Shown: positions 34,191 to 42,651 of the stretch, piece after piece
How the letters are laid out: every line of letters begins with the position of its first letter
How positions within the stretch are numbered: position 1 is the first letter of the stretch
Source of the DNA: JAEUNJ01 sp052035955
Lineage (GTDB): Bacteria; Pseudomonadota; Gammaproteobacteria; Burkholderiales; Rhodocyclaceae
Reading direction: 5' to 3'
NCBI GenBank assembly: GCA_052035955.1
Contig: JBPOHD010000013.1
Coordinates: 31,744-95,743 of the forward strand
DNA length: 64,000 nt
The notes under the pieces: generated by a model
What the model was told of the DNA's origin: nothing
What the model saw: only the letters and a program-made list of their open reading frames with translations
Database searches by the model: none
Position numbers and translations under genes: made by a program

Positions 34191-34804
34191 AATCCCGCCT
34201 GCCGCTCGCCGCCCTCGCCTCGGCGCTCGCCCTGTCCCCCGTCGCGGCGCTCGCCGAGCGCGCCGACCGGGACCGTCCGGTGAACCTCGAAGCCGACCGC
34301 ATCACCGTCGACGACGTGCGCAAGGTGCACATCCTGGAGGGCAACGTCCTGCTCACCCAGGGCACCCTGACCATCCGCACCGAACGGCTCACCGTGACCC
34401 AGGACGCGTCCGGCTTCCAGAAGGGCGTCGCCCTCGGCGGTCCCGGCGGGCTGGCCTATTTCCGCCAGAAGCGGGAGGGCAAGGAGGAGTACGTGGAAGG
34501 ACAGTCCGAGCGCATCGAGCACGACGACCGGGCCGAGAAGACCGAGTTCTTCAATCGCGCCTACGTCAAGAGCGGCCTCGACGAGGTGCGCGGCGAATAC
34601 ATCTCCTATGACGGCAAGACCGAGAACTACGTGGTCACCAACGGCCGCGGCGGCGTCGCGGTGCCCGGCGCCCCCGGGCGCGTGCGCGCGGTCATCCAGC
34701 CCAAGAACAAGGAAGGCGGCCGGCCGGCCGCCGCCCCTGCCGCCCCCGGCGAAACGCCCGCCCTCAAGGCGGCGCCGGAGATCGCCAATCCACGCAAGGA
34801 GTAG
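34187..34804 (+). CDS. lptA: Periplasmic LPS transport protein LptA
   Basis: A 205-residue protein with a signal peptide (MKSRLPLAALASALALSPVAALA) and the OstA/LptA jellyroll: NLEADRITVDDVRKVHILEGNVLLTQGTLTIR followed by repeating strand units. LptA forms the periplasmic bridge to LptDE. The last 30 residues are Pro/Ala-rich. In relatives lptB and rpoN usually follow; here an enoyl-CoA hydratase gene begins two bases later. Confidence 0.94.
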   Translation: MKSRLPLAALASALALSPVAALAERADRDRPVNLEADRITVDDVRKVHILEGNVLLTQGTLTIRTERLTVTQDASGFQKGVALGGPGGLAYFRQKREGKEEYVEGQSERIEHDDRAEKTEFFNRAYVKSGLDEVRGEYISYDGKTENYVVTNGRGGVAVPGAPGRVRAVIQPKNKEGGRPAAAPAAPGETPALKAAPEIANPRKE

Positions 34805-34806
34805 CA

Positions 34807-35583
34807 ATGGCTTACGAAAACATCCTGGTCGAGACCCGCGGCAAGGTGGGCCTCATCACCCTGAACCGCCCGAAGGCCCTCAACGCCCTCAATGACGCGC
34901 TCATAGACGAGCTGGGCGCCGCCCTGGCCGCCTTCGATGCCGACGAGGCCATCGGCTGCATGGTGGTCACCGGATCCGAGAAGGCCTTCGCCGCCGGCGC
35001 CGACATCGGCGCCATGGCCGAGTGGGACTACATGCAGGTCTACAAGACCAACTACATCAGCCGCAACTGGGACCCGGTCGGCCGCTGCCGCAAGCCCATC
35101 ATCGCCGCCGTGGCCGGCTTCGCCCTCGGCGGCGGCTGCGAACTGGCCATGATGTGCGACATGATCTTCGCCGCCGATACCGCCAAATTCGGCCAACCCG
35201 AGATCAAGCTGGGCATCCTGCCCGGCGCCGGCGGCACCCAGCGCCTGCCCCGGGCCGTCGGCAAGGCCAAGGCCATGGACATGTGCCTGACCTCGCGCTT
35301 CATCGACGCCGCCGAAGCCGAGCGCTGCGGCCTGGTGGCCCGCATCGTGCCCGCCGACAAGCTGCTCGAGGAGGCCATCGCCGCCGCCGAGACCATCGCC
35401 GGCTTCCCGCTGCCCGTCGTCATGATGATCAAGGAATCGGTCAATCGCGCCTTCGAATCCAGCCTGCAGGAGGGCCTCCTGTTCGAGCGGCGCACCTTCC
35501 ACGCCGCCTTCGCCACCGCCGACCAGAAGGAAGGCATGGCGGCCTTCGTCGGCAAGCGCAAGCCGGAATTCAAGAACCGCTGA
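34807..35583 (+). CDS. Enoyl-CoA hydratase
   Basis: A 258-residue crotonase-family protein very like classic short-chain enoyl-CoA hydratase. The oxyanion-hole segments are KAFAAGADIGAM and AVAGFALGGGCE. The two catalytic glutamates are in GGGCELAMMCD and FGQPEIKLGILPGAGGTQRL. It hydrates trans-2-enoyl-CoA in beta-oxidation. The nearby phasin suggests a possible tie to PHA metabolism, but this is not proven. The AAGGAG at the end of lptA acts as its ribosome site. Confidence 0.95.
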   Translation: MAYENILVETRGKVGLITLNRPKALNALNDALIDELGAALAAFDADEAIGCMVVTGSEKAFAAGADIGAMAEWDYMQVYKTNYISRNWDPVGRCRKPIIAAVAGFALGGGCELAMMCDMIFAADTAKFGQPEIKLGILPGAGGTQRLPRAVGKAKAMDMCLTSRFIDAAEAERCGLVARIVPADKLLEEAIAAAETIAGFPLPVVMMIKESVNRAFESSLQEGLLFERRTFHAAFATADQKEGMAAFVGKRKPEFKNR

Positions 35584-35633
35584 GCCTTGCCGGCCGCCGG
35601 GGCCAGGGCCCCGGTTCTGGCAGCGCAACATGA

Positions 35634-35668
35634 AAGGGACGGACCGACGGGCCGTCCCTTTCCCTTTC
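35634..35668 (+). terminator. Terminator after the enoyl-CoA hydratase gene
   Basis: Stem AAGGGACGG / CCGTCCCTT around a nine-base loop, followed by a pyrimidine run tccctttctg. It separates the LPS/hydratase operon from the phasin promoter. The rest of the 313-base gap before the phasin is AT-richer and holds only the promoter described next and its leader. Confidence 0.7.
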
Positions 35669-35759
35669 TGCCGCCACCCCGAACGAGCCATCAATACCTA
35701 TCTCTTTCATGAGGTTATGACCCCACCCAGAGATTTTGTTGCACTGCACCAAAAAACTG

Positions 35760-35787
35760 TTGACATCGCTTTCTCCGCCCATATAAT
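35760..35787 (+). promoter_or_regulatory. Consensus sigma-70 promoter of the phasin gene
   Basis: TTGACA (35760-35765), a 16-base spacer and TATAAT (35782-35787): both boxes match the consensus perfectly. The predicted start is about 100 bases before the phasin ATG, leaving a leader of about 100 bases. This fits a very highly expressed granule protein. Confidence 0.85.
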
Positions 35788-35896
35788 TGAGTCCATGATG
35801 CATTGCAGCAAACACCCTGGCATGAACGGGGTGCCCCAGCGGAAATGGGGAACAGAGACGCGCAACCTTTTCAACATGTGACTTTAGGAGAGAACC

Positions 35897-36457
35897 ATGT
35901 ACACCACCCCTGAGCAACTCGCCGGCGCCAACAAAGCCAACGTCGAAGCCCTGCTGACCATCGCCAACACGGCCTTCGCCAGCGCCGAGCGCCTCGCCGC
36001 CCTGAATCTGAACACCGCCCGCGCCATCCTGGAAGACGGCGTTGCCAGCGCCAAGGCCATGCTCGGCGCCAAGGACGTCCAGGAATACCTGAGCCTCCAG
36101 GCTTCCCTGACCCAGCCCGCCATCGAGAAGGCCGTCGCCTACTCCAAGAGCGTGTACGAAATCGCCTCCCAGACCCAGGAAGAGTTCTCCAAGGTCCTCG
36201 AGTCCGGCTTCGCCGAAGTGAACAAGTCCGTCGTCACCGCCCTGGACAAGGCCGCCAAGAACGCCCCGGCCGGCTCCGATGTGGCCGTCGCCGCCGTCAA
36301 GTCCGCCATCGCCGCTGCCAACAGCGCCTATGACAGCATGACCAAGGCCGCCAAGCAGGTTGCCGAGATCGCCGAAGCCAACGTGGCCGCCGCCACCTCC
36401 GCGACCGTCAAGGCCGTCGGCGCCTCCTCCGCCCCGAAGGGCAAGAAGGCCGCCTGA
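35897..36457 (+). CDS. Phasin family protein (PHA granule-associated)
   Basis: A 186-residue alpha-helical protein of the Phasin_2 family, starting MYTTPEQLAGANKANVEALLTIA. Phasins coat polyhydroxyalkanoate granules and control their size. The Ala/Lys-rich C-terminus (SSAPKGKKAA) is typical. A strong ribosome site (GGAGAGAACC) precedes the ATG. The consensus promoter and strong terminator make it a single-gene unit. Confidence 0.95.
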   Translation: MYTTPEQLAGANKANVEALLTIANTAFASAERLAALNLNTARAILEDGVASAKAMLGAKDVQEYLSLQASLTQPAIEKAVAYSKSVYEIASQTQEEFSKVLESGFAEVNKSVVTALDKAAKNAPAGSDVAVAAVKSAIAAANSAYDSMTKAAKQVAEIAEANVAAATSATVKAVGASSAPKGKKAA

Positions 36458-36506
36458 GCAACACCGTATCGTCTCCTCCTCCAGCCCCGCCAGGGGTTGG
36501 TTTCAA

Positions 36507-36534
36507 CCCCGGCCTCACGGCCGGGGTTTTTTTT
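36507..36534 (+). terminator. Strong rho-independent terminator after the phasin gene
   Basis: Stem CCCCGGCC / GGCCGGGG with loop tcac, followed by eight T residues. It lies between the phasin gene and the convergent outer-membrane protein gene. Confidence 0.95.
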
Positions 36535-36551
36535 CGGGCGGCGGAAATCCG

Positions 36552-37823
36552 TCAGTAGGCGAGGGAGACCGCGACGAAGGCGGCGCCCCGCTCCGGGAAC
36601 ATCCGCCAGGCCGAGCCGGCAGGACCGGCGTGGCGGCGCAGGCCCGCCTCGACCTTCCAGCCGTCGAACTCGCGTCCCAGCGTCGCGGTGGCGACCCGCC
36701 CCCGGTCGTCGGGCGTCAGCAGGACCTCCACCGCAGCGGACCAGCCGTCGCCGGAAGGATCCGTCCAGGAAACCCGGCCGAGCAGGTTGCGACGCTGCAG
36801 GTTCTCCACCTCGTAGAGCCGCGTCGAGCCGGCCATCACGCCCGCCACGGCCCCCGCGGGAATTCCCGGCACACCGGCCAGGAAGCGCCGGACATCGGAC
36901 TGGGCCCGCAAGCGCCGCCAATCGTCCATGCCCGGCGCCGTGCCGTCCCACCAGGCTTCGCCGAGCAGGGACCAGCCGCCCTCCCAGGTCCACGTGAACC
37001 CCGCCAGGGCCCGGCGTGGCGTGCGCACCGTCTCGACCACGTAGACCCGGTCGGGATCCAGGATGGACGGCCCCCTGTGGGACGGCACCGCCCGCCGTTC
37101 GCCCCGCGCCTGGACCAGGGCCGAGGCATGGATTTCCAGGCTCTCGCCGGGCACCGCGGCAAACCCGGCCCCCAGTTCCGGCCCGTGGCGACCGGACAGC
37201 CGCAGCACGCCATGGAGGTCGGCGCTCCCGGCGCGCCGGAAGAGCCGCAGGGAAAGGGACTCGTCCTGGCGCGCCTCCCCGCGCCGGCCGTGGCCGGGGT
37301 TGGCGTAGATCAGCGACCAGGCCGTTTCGGCCGTGTAGCGCTCCCACGCGAGCACCGGGATGCCCTCCAGGGCCGGCGGGGCCAATTGGCGCCGGTTCTC
37401 CCGCTGGACCACGTCCAGGGGCCGGAAGCCATAGCCCACGTCGCCGGACATGAGCTTCTTGCCCACGGTGAAGCGGTCGGCGCCGCTGCCGAAATCCGCA
37501 TAGGCCTCGTTGGCGATGGCTTTCGACGAGGGCGCGCGGCCCTCCTGCCCGCTGGCCTGGGCCGTCAGCAGCAGGTTGAGGGGGCCGAGGCGGCCCTTGG
37601 CCTCCTGTTCGAAGCGGGCCCGGTCACGACCGAAGCCGGTCGGCGCCAGGCCCGCCGCGAAGGGCGAGTCGGCGCGCAGGCCGTGGGCCTCCAGCACCAC
37701 CCGACTGCGCAGGGTGAAGCCGCCGCCAGCGTCGCCGTCCTCACCGCCCGCCCCCTCCGCGGCCGCCGCGGCGCCGGCAGCGAGGCCGGCGGCCACCGCC
37801 GCCCAGGCCATCAATTTCGTCAT
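36552..37823 (-). CDS. Putative outer-membrane beta-barrel protein
   Basis: A 423-residue protein with a signal peptide (MTKLMAWAAVAAGLAAGAAAAA) and alternating strand-like segments such as LNLLLTAQASGQ, ADLHGVLRLSGRHG, GGWSLLGEAWWDG and WSAAVEVLLTPD. It ends in SLAY, an aromatic-last C-terminal strand as in outer-membrane barrels. It is the last gene of a leftward unit with an ABC transporter and a LolA-like protein, 87 bases after the latter. The family is not recognised; a role as the outer-membrane end of that system is inference. Confidence 0.7.
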   Translation of the reverse strand: MTKLMAWAAVAAGLAAGAAAAAEGAGGEDGDAGGGFTLRSRVVLEAHGLRADSPFAAGLAPTGFGRDRARFEQEAKGRLGPLNLLLTAQASGQEGRAPSSKAIANEAYADFGSGADRFTVGKKLMSGDVGYGFRPLDVVQRENRRQLAPPALEGIPVLAWERYTAETAWSLIYANPGHGRRGEARQDESLSLRLFRRAGSADLHGVLRLSGRHGPELGAGFAAVPGESLEIHASALVQARGERRAVPSHRGPSILDPDRVYVVETVRTPRRALAGFTWTWEGGWSLLGEAWWDGTAPGMDDWRRLRAQSDVRRFLAGVPGIPAGAVAGVMAGSTRLYEVENLQRRNLLGRVSWTDPSGDGWSAAVEVLLTPDDRGRVATATLGREFDGWKVEAGLRRHAGPAGSAWRMFPERGAAFVAVSLAY

Positions 37824-37910
37824 CGCGGAATCCTCACCGCCGGGCCGGGCGACGGCCGAACCCGGCCGCCCGCCCCGCCAGCCGGCGCCTCGCCCGCAGG
37901 GAATCCGGCT

Positions 37911-38669
37911 TCACTCCTCGATCTCCGCCCGGATCAGGAAGGCCGGGTTGTAGAACTCGTCGCCGAGGGCCTTGGCCTTCCGGGACAGATAGCGGATCTC
38001 GGTCTCCCGCCCCAGCTGCAACCGGTCGGTCAGGATCATCGCTGCCACCTGCCTGCGCCCTTCCACGGTTTCCATCCGGAATCTCGCCTCCTTGGCCAGC
38101 TTGTCGGAGGCCACGTAGAGCTCCGCCAGGACGGGATGGTGGCCGGCCTTGGCCAGATACAGCACGATGCGCGGATAGGTCACCCCCTTGCGCTGCCCCG
38201 TGATGTCGAGCTTGAGGCAGGGCACGCCCTCCGCCTGCTCCTCGCCGACGATGCTGCCGTCGTAGTCCTCGGCCCAGGTCAGCGTCGCGATGTCGCCCGT
38301 GGAGGCGTCGCCGAGCAGTTTCTGCATCGGTGTGATGCGCACCGGCCGCTGGCTCGTCGGCATCATCAGCCAGAAGTCGTCGCCCACCATCAGCAGCTTC
38401 TGGCCGCGCTCGGACGGCGACTTGAAGACCACCAGGGAACGCCGCCCGGGCTTAACGTAAACGGCATAGCGCCGCTCCTTGTCGAGGACGCCGTTCTTCG
38501 ACAGGCGGACATCCGTCTCCACCCGGGCCGTGTCGCCCACCATGCGATAGGCATCGGCCTCACGGAGCAGGGACTTGACGTCGGCGGCCAGCACGGGAAG
38601 GGAGGAAAGGGCGCCGAGCAGGACGGCGCAGGCCGTCCGCGCGGCCCGGCGGGTGATCTGGTCAAACAT
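37911..38669 (-). CDS. LolA-like outer membrane lipoprotein-sorting protein
   Basis: A 252-residue protein with a signal peptide ending LPVLAAD. Its mature part (YRMVGDTARVETDVRL, YAVYVKPGRRSLVVFKSP, LMVGDDFWLMMPTSQRPVRITP, YPRIVLYLAKAGHHPVLAELY) matches periplasmic proteins annotated as outer-membrane lipoprotein-sorting (LolA/LolB/RseB-like half-barrel). It overlaps the ABC permease gene by eight bases. It may carry a lipid or lipoprotein cargo released by that transporter. Confidence 0.8.
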   Translation of the reverse strand: MFDQITRRAARTACAVLLGALSSLPVLAADVKSLLREADAYRMVGDTARVETDVRLSKNGVLDKERRYAVYVKPGRRSLVVFKSPSERGQKLLMVGDDFWLMMPTSQRPVRITPMQKLLGDASTGDIATLTWAEDYDGSIVGEEQAEGVPCLKLDITGQRKGVTYPRIVLYLAKAGHHPVLAELYVASDKLAKEARFRMETVEGRRQVAAMILTDRLQLGRETEIRYLSRKAKALGDEFYNPAFLIRAEIEE

Positions 38670-39873
38670 GGCTGAGGGCCTCCGGGATGGGTTTGCGGGT
38701 CGCCTTCCGGCTCACCGCCCACGCGGCCAGCGAGGAGACGAGCACGACGACGACGAGGACCACGACGTAGAGGGTGGCGGAGAAATTCACCAGCAGCGGA
38801 TAGCCGGCCGAACGCCCCGGCGGGGGCGGCATGTCTATGCCCGCGAAGGTGAGACCGAAGGTGGCCAGGGCCGCGAAGACCATGCCCGCGCCGGCGCCGA
38901 TGAGGCCGATCATCGCCCCCTCGAGGACGAAGTTGCGCACCAGTTCGCCGGGCAGGGTGCCGATGGCGCGCAGGGTGCCGATCTCCCGCGTCCGCTCCAT
39001 GACCGCCATGCCCAGGGTATTGCTCATGGCGAAGACGACGATCACCACCATGATGGCCCCCAGGATGCCGAAGATGCGGTTGTAGAGCGCCCTGACCGCC
39101 TGGTAGAACACCGCCAGGTCGGCCCAGGTGCGTACCGCCTTTCCCGGATTCTCCGCCGCCACCGCCGCCGCGGTGGCCTCGCTGTCGCCGGTGTCGCGCA
39201 GGTAGACCGACAGGGTGCTGACCTTTTCGGTGAGCATCAGTTTCTGCGCCGTCGCGATGTCGGCCACCACGAGCCGCTTGTCCACCTCGGGCACGCCCAC
39301 GGTCACCAGTCCCTTCACCACCACGTCGACCGCATTCAGGGTGCCCTCCGTCGTCGTGGCGAGGAGGGTCAGGGAAGTCCCCGGCCGGGCCTTCATGAGC
39401 CTGGCCAGGTCGGCACCGAGCACCACCTCCGGCACCGGCGCGTCGGCGGCCGGCGGTTCGCCTTCGGTGAAGGTCATCTGCGGCCCGCGCAACCGGAATT
39501 CGGGTTCCGGGTCGACGCCGCTGCCGATGAACACGGCCGACTTGTCGCCGTTCGAGATCAGCCCCGAGAAGGCCACCCGCGGCAGCACCGCCTTGACGCC
39601 GGGCATCCCGGCCAGCTGGCTGCGCAGGGCCACCGCGCCGTCGAGTCCATGCTGCATGGGTACGTCCTCGTCGCCCTCGAAATGGCGCTCGTGGGCCAGG
39701 ACCACGTGCCCCGTGTCGCGGGCCGTCATCTCCTCCAGGGATTCGTAGGTGTAGAGCGCGAAGCCGCTGCTGATCAGCACCGCCGACGCCCCCACCGCCG
39801 TGATCAGCATGGCCGTCAGGGAGCGGCGCCGGTTGCGCAGCACGTTCTTCCAGGCGAACAGCAGCCATTTCAT
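38662..39873 (-). CDS. FtsX/MacB-type ABC permease
   Basis: A 403-residue permease with one N-terminal helix (LTAMLITAVGASAVLISSGFALY), a large periplasmic MacB-PCD-like domain (about 40-265) and three C-terminal helices with the FtsX signature MSNTLGMAVMERTREIGTLRAIG. This is the LolC/LolE/MacB (type VII) architecture, which moves periplasmic or membrane-embedded lipids rather than importing solutes. It overlaps the ATPase gene by four bases. Confidence 0.9.
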   Translation of the reverse strand: MKWLLFAWKNVLRNRRRSLTAMLITAVGASAVLISSGFALYTYESLEEMTARDTGHVVLAHERHFEGDEDVPMQHGLDGAVALRSQLAGMPGVKAVLPRVAFSGLISNGDKSAVFIGSGVDPEPEFRLRGPQMTFTEGEPPAADAPVPEVVLGADLARLMKARPGTSLTLLATTTEGTLNAVDVVVKGLVTVGVPEVDKRLVVADIATAQKLMLTEKVSTLSVYLRDTGDSEATAAAVAAENPGKAVRTWADLAVFYQAVRALYNRIFGILGAIMVVIVVFAMSNTLGMAVMERTREIGTLRAIGTLPGELVRNFVLEGAMIGLIGAGAGMVFAALATFGLTFAGIDMPPPPGRSAGYPLLVNFSATLYVVVLVVVVLVSSLAAWAVSRKATRKPIPEALSHV

Positions 39874-40544
39874 AGCAGTTCTCCGTCATGCATGGCGAGG
39901 ACCCGGTCGCAGCGGTCGGCCATGCGCGGGTCGTGGGTGGCGACGACGACGGCCGAGGCCTGTTCGCGGGCCAGGGCATGCAGCAGGTCCACCACGTCGC
40001 TGGCGGTGGCCGAATCCAGGTTCGCCGTCGGCTCGTCGGCCACCACCAGCGCCGGCGACTTGACCAGGGCGCGGGCGATGGCCACCCGCTGCCGCTGCCC
40101 GCCGGAGAGCGCGTCGGGCAATCGCCCGGCCAGTTCGCCGATGCCGACCCGGCCCAGCCAGTCGGCCACCCGGCGCCGGCGCTCGGCCGGAGAGACGCCC
40201 AGCAGCATCAGCGGGTATTCCACGTTCTCGAAGGCGGTCATCACCGGCACCAGGTTGTAGCTCTGGAAGATGAAGCCGACCCGTTCCCGGCGCAGCCAGG
40301 TCAGGGCCCTTTCGTCCAGGCCCTCGACCGCCTGGCCGGCGATCTCGCGCCGCCCGGCGTCGGGGGTGTCGATCAGCCCGCAGAGGTTGAGCATGGTGCT
40401 CTTGCCGCTGCCCGAGGGACCGGTCAGGGCCACCAGTTCGCCGGCGGCCACCGACAGGCTGGCCGGCTTGAGCGCCGTCACGCGGCCCTCGCCGACCGGG
40501 TAGGTCTTGGTGACGCCCGAGAGCGCCAGCACGGTGTCGTTCAT
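39870..40544 (-). CDS. ABC transporter ATPase (LolD/MacB type)
   Basis: A 224-residue ABC ATPase. Walker A is GPSGSGKST, the Q-loop is FQSYNLVPVMTAFENVEYPL, the signature is LSGGQRQRVAIARAL and Walker B is LVVADEPTANLD. It has the LolD/FtsE/MacB size and sequence. It pairs with the FtsX-type permease immediately downstream. Confidence 0.92.
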   Translation of the reverse strand: MNDTVLALSGVTKTYPVGEGRVTALKPASLSVAAGELVALTGPSGSGKSTMLNLCGLIDTPDAGRREIAGQAVEGLDERALTWLRRERVGFIFQSYNLVPVMTAFENVEYPLMLLGVSPAERRRRVADWLGRVGIGELAGRLPDALSGGQRQRVAIARALVKSPALVVADEPTANLDSATASDVVDLLHALAREQASAVVVATHDPRMADRCDRVLAMHDGELL

Positions 40545-41209
40545 TTCGCGATCTCCTTCAGGCGCTTGCGGGCCTGCTCCGCGTCGAATCCCTCCGGCAC
40601 CAGGGCCAGGGCCTGGTCCAGGGCCTGCTTCTCGTCGGCGGTCCTATCCTCGGCCCGGGCCGCGCGGGCCGCCACCAGCAGCACGGCCGCCCGGGCCTGG
40701 GGCGCGGCGGTGGCGAGGTCCGGCGCGGATTGCAGCCGGACGAGGAGTTTCCGCCCCGCGGCCCGCCGATGGAAGAGGCCGTCGGGAACCGACAGGAAGG
40801 TATGGGCGGCCGTGACCCGCACCGCGAAGGCGACCGGCAGGCCGGCGACCACCTGCCGCTCGTGTTCGGGCTTCAGGAGGGCCAGGGCCTGGTCGATCCG
40901 ATCCAGCCCGCCCTCGGTCTGGCGCAGCTTGTTCCAGGGCATCCAGGCCTCGCGGCCCATCATGGCCTGAGCCGCACCCTCGTAGGCGATGGCCAGGGGC
41001 TGGGCGGGATCGGCCTTGGCCAGGGCCGCGAAGGCATCCCGGGCCCTGGCGGCGTCGCCGCCCGCCTGGGCCTGGTGGAAAAGTTCGAGGGCCTGGTCGA
41101 ACCCGCCGGCCTGGGCCAGGGACGCCGTCGGCGCCCAGGAGGCGAGGGCCAGTCCCAGGGCGAGGATGCCGGACGCCAGGAAGCGGCGGCGGGAAGCAAG
41201 GATATGCAT
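40541..41209 (-). CDS. Exported helical-repeat (TPR-like) protein
   Basis: A 222-residue protein. The N-terminus MHILASRRRFLASGILALGLALA carries an RRRF sequence reminiscent of a Tat signal, followed by a hydrophobic stretch and cleavage near LAQA. The mature part is all-helical with TPR-like units (FDQALELFHQAQAGGDAARARDAF; ADEKQALDQALALVPEGFDAEQA). It is the first gene of the five-gene unit with the ABC transporter and overlaps the ATPase gene by four bases. Function unknown; a partner-docking role in the periplasm is possible. Confidence 0.65.
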   Translation of the reverse strand: MHILASRRRFLASGILALGLALASWAPTASLAQAGGFDQALELFHQAQAGGDAARARDAFAALAKADPAQPLAIAYEGAAQAMMGREAWMPWNKLRQTEGGLDRIDQALALLKPEHERQVVAGLPVAFAVRVTAAHTFLSVPDGLFHRRAAGRKLLVRLQSAPDLATAAPQARAAVLLVAARAARAEDRTADEKQALDQALALVPEGFDAEQARKRLKEIAK

Positions 41210-41414
41210 GGGGGTCTCCGGTTGTTCGCAACGGTTCCCATGCTAGGGGCCCTGCCCACCCCCGTCGCCCGCCCTGCGACGAATCGCCGGAATCGCGGCG
41301 CGAATCGCCGGGGGCGGCCGGCGAGCGGTGGTGCCGTCGCGCCCCATCGGCGGGCTGCCCCGGCCATTCCGGGGTTCCCGGGGGCGATCCAAGCCCGGGA
41401 CTCCCTGGACAGGC

Positions 41415-42650
41415 TCAATAGGCGGTGCCGCCGTCGGAATCGCCGGAGCCGGAGTCGGAGCCGGAGTCGGAGCCGGAGTCGGAGTCGGTATCGCCGGAGC
41501 CGGTATCGCCGGAACCCGAGTCGGAGGCGGAATCGCCGTCCCCCATGTCGGAACCCCCGCCATCCGCGCCACCGCCGGCCGCTCCTTCCGCCGGGGCGTC
41601 ACCCTGCCCGGACCCGGATTCGGCGGCGCCCGCCCCGCCATCCCCGTCGGCGGAGATGGCGCGGGCATCGCTGCCGAGGGAACGCCACTCGCTTCCCGAC
41701 TCCCCGTCCTGCCATTCCATGCCCACTCCCGAGGCGGAGCGGATTTCGACGCCGCCGCCGCTCACCGAGACACGGGAACCGTCGTCCAGCAGCAGCGGGC
41801 CCGCCAGGCCCTCCGGCATCCGCCAGCCGCCGATCCGACCACCGCCGGCGTCGAACAGGCCGACCCGCAGTTCGGCTCCCTCCCGGCTCACTTCCTGGCG
41901 GACCGCCGCGGGAAATCCCGGTATGCCGCCCGGCACCTGCGCCGAGCGGGGTTGGCCGTCCTCCTGCCAGGCGCCGCTGGCGCCGCCGCCCCCCGCGGCG
42001 CCGCCAGCACCCGCCCAGTCGCGCCATTCCCGGAAGGAGGAGGGGCTGCCGAGGTCGGAGGCGGCCGGGAAGGACGACGAATAGGCGAAGAGCCCGGTCT
42101 CCCGGTCGTGGTCGAAGGCCCGCTGCGGACCCCGCGGCCGTGCGGAGGGCCGGGCCGGTGGCGGCGCGGGCGGCGCCTCCCCCGGGGGCAGCAGCGCCTT
42201 CCGAAGGTCGCCGCGCCAGGGCCGGCTCGCCGGGTCCACCGGGCCGGTACGCCCGAAGAACAGCCGCCACAGCCAGTTGCGGCGTTTCACCCGCAGCACC
42301 AGCGCCGGCGCGGACAAGGACCGCATCAGGTAATCGAGGCGCGCGAAATCCGCCGCGGCAAGGGCGAAGCAGTGCGTGCCGACCGCCGCCGCGCCATGGC
42401 CGCCCGCCGGCGCCACGTGCAGGTAGACGGAGGCGGTGGGGCCGCGGAACTCGCCCACCGCCGCGCCGAGGTGCCGCCGGGCCTCGGCATTCTCCGGCCG
42501 TACCGCCCGCCGGGCCTGGAAGGCGTACTCCCCGGCCCAGACCGTCGGGTCCTGCCCGTCGGAGGCCACGGCCTCGGTATCCAGGCCGGCCGTCGGACAG
42601 CGCAGGCGGGCGCAGCGGTGGGGCCCGCAGAGGTCGAGGGTGATTTCCAT
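41415..42650 (-). CDS. Uncharacterised protein with Ser-Asp repeat tail
   Basis: A 411-residue protein I do not recognise. Residues 1-150 are a possible globular domain (MEITLDLCGPHRCARLRC; YLHVAPAGGHGAAAVGTHCFALA). Residues 150-340 are Pro/Gly/Ala-rich with short ordered-looking patches (PLLLDDGSRVSVSGGGVEI). The last 70 residues are low complexity, dominated by Gly, Ser and Asp, with repeats such as SDSGSDSGSDSGSGDSD before the ending GGTAY. No signal peptide or membrane helix is visible. The start lies two bases after the end of a double glycosyltransferase gene, so the two are almost certainly co-expressed. Confidence 0.6.
   Translation of the reverse strand: MEITLDLCGPHRCARLRCPTAGLDTEAVASDGQDPTVWAGEYAFQARRAVRPENAEARRHLGAAVGEFRGPTASVYLHVAPAGGHGAAAVGTHCFALAAADFARLDYLMRSLSAPALVLRVKRRNWLWRLFFGRTGPVDPASRPWRGDLRKALLPPGEAPPAPPPARPSARPRGPQRAFDHDRETGLFAYSSSFPAASDLGSPSSFREWRDWAGAGGAAGGGGASGAWQEDGQPRSAQVPGGIPGFPAAVRQEVSREGAELRVGLFDAGGGRIGGWRMPEGLAGPLLLDDGSRVSVSGGGVEIRSASGVGMEWQDGESGSEWRSLGSDARAISADGDGGAGAAESGSGQGDAPAEGAAGGGADGGGSDMGDGDSASDSGSGDTGSGDTDSDSGSDSGSDSGSGDSDGGTAY
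41434..41541. repeat. Minisatellite encoding the Ser-Asp tail
   Basis: Tandem six- and twelve-base units of the form GGAGCC/GGAGTC (plus strand), with a second unit tatcgccggagccgg, read on the minus strand as Asp-Ser-Gly-Ser. Such arrays change length easily by slippage in multiples that keep the frame. Confidence 0.75.
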
Positions 42651-42651
42651 G

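Noticed and set aside
35630..35881. An 83-codon frame upstream of the phasin gene
   Set aside because: It runs through the terminator and the consensus promoter, so it is not a gene.
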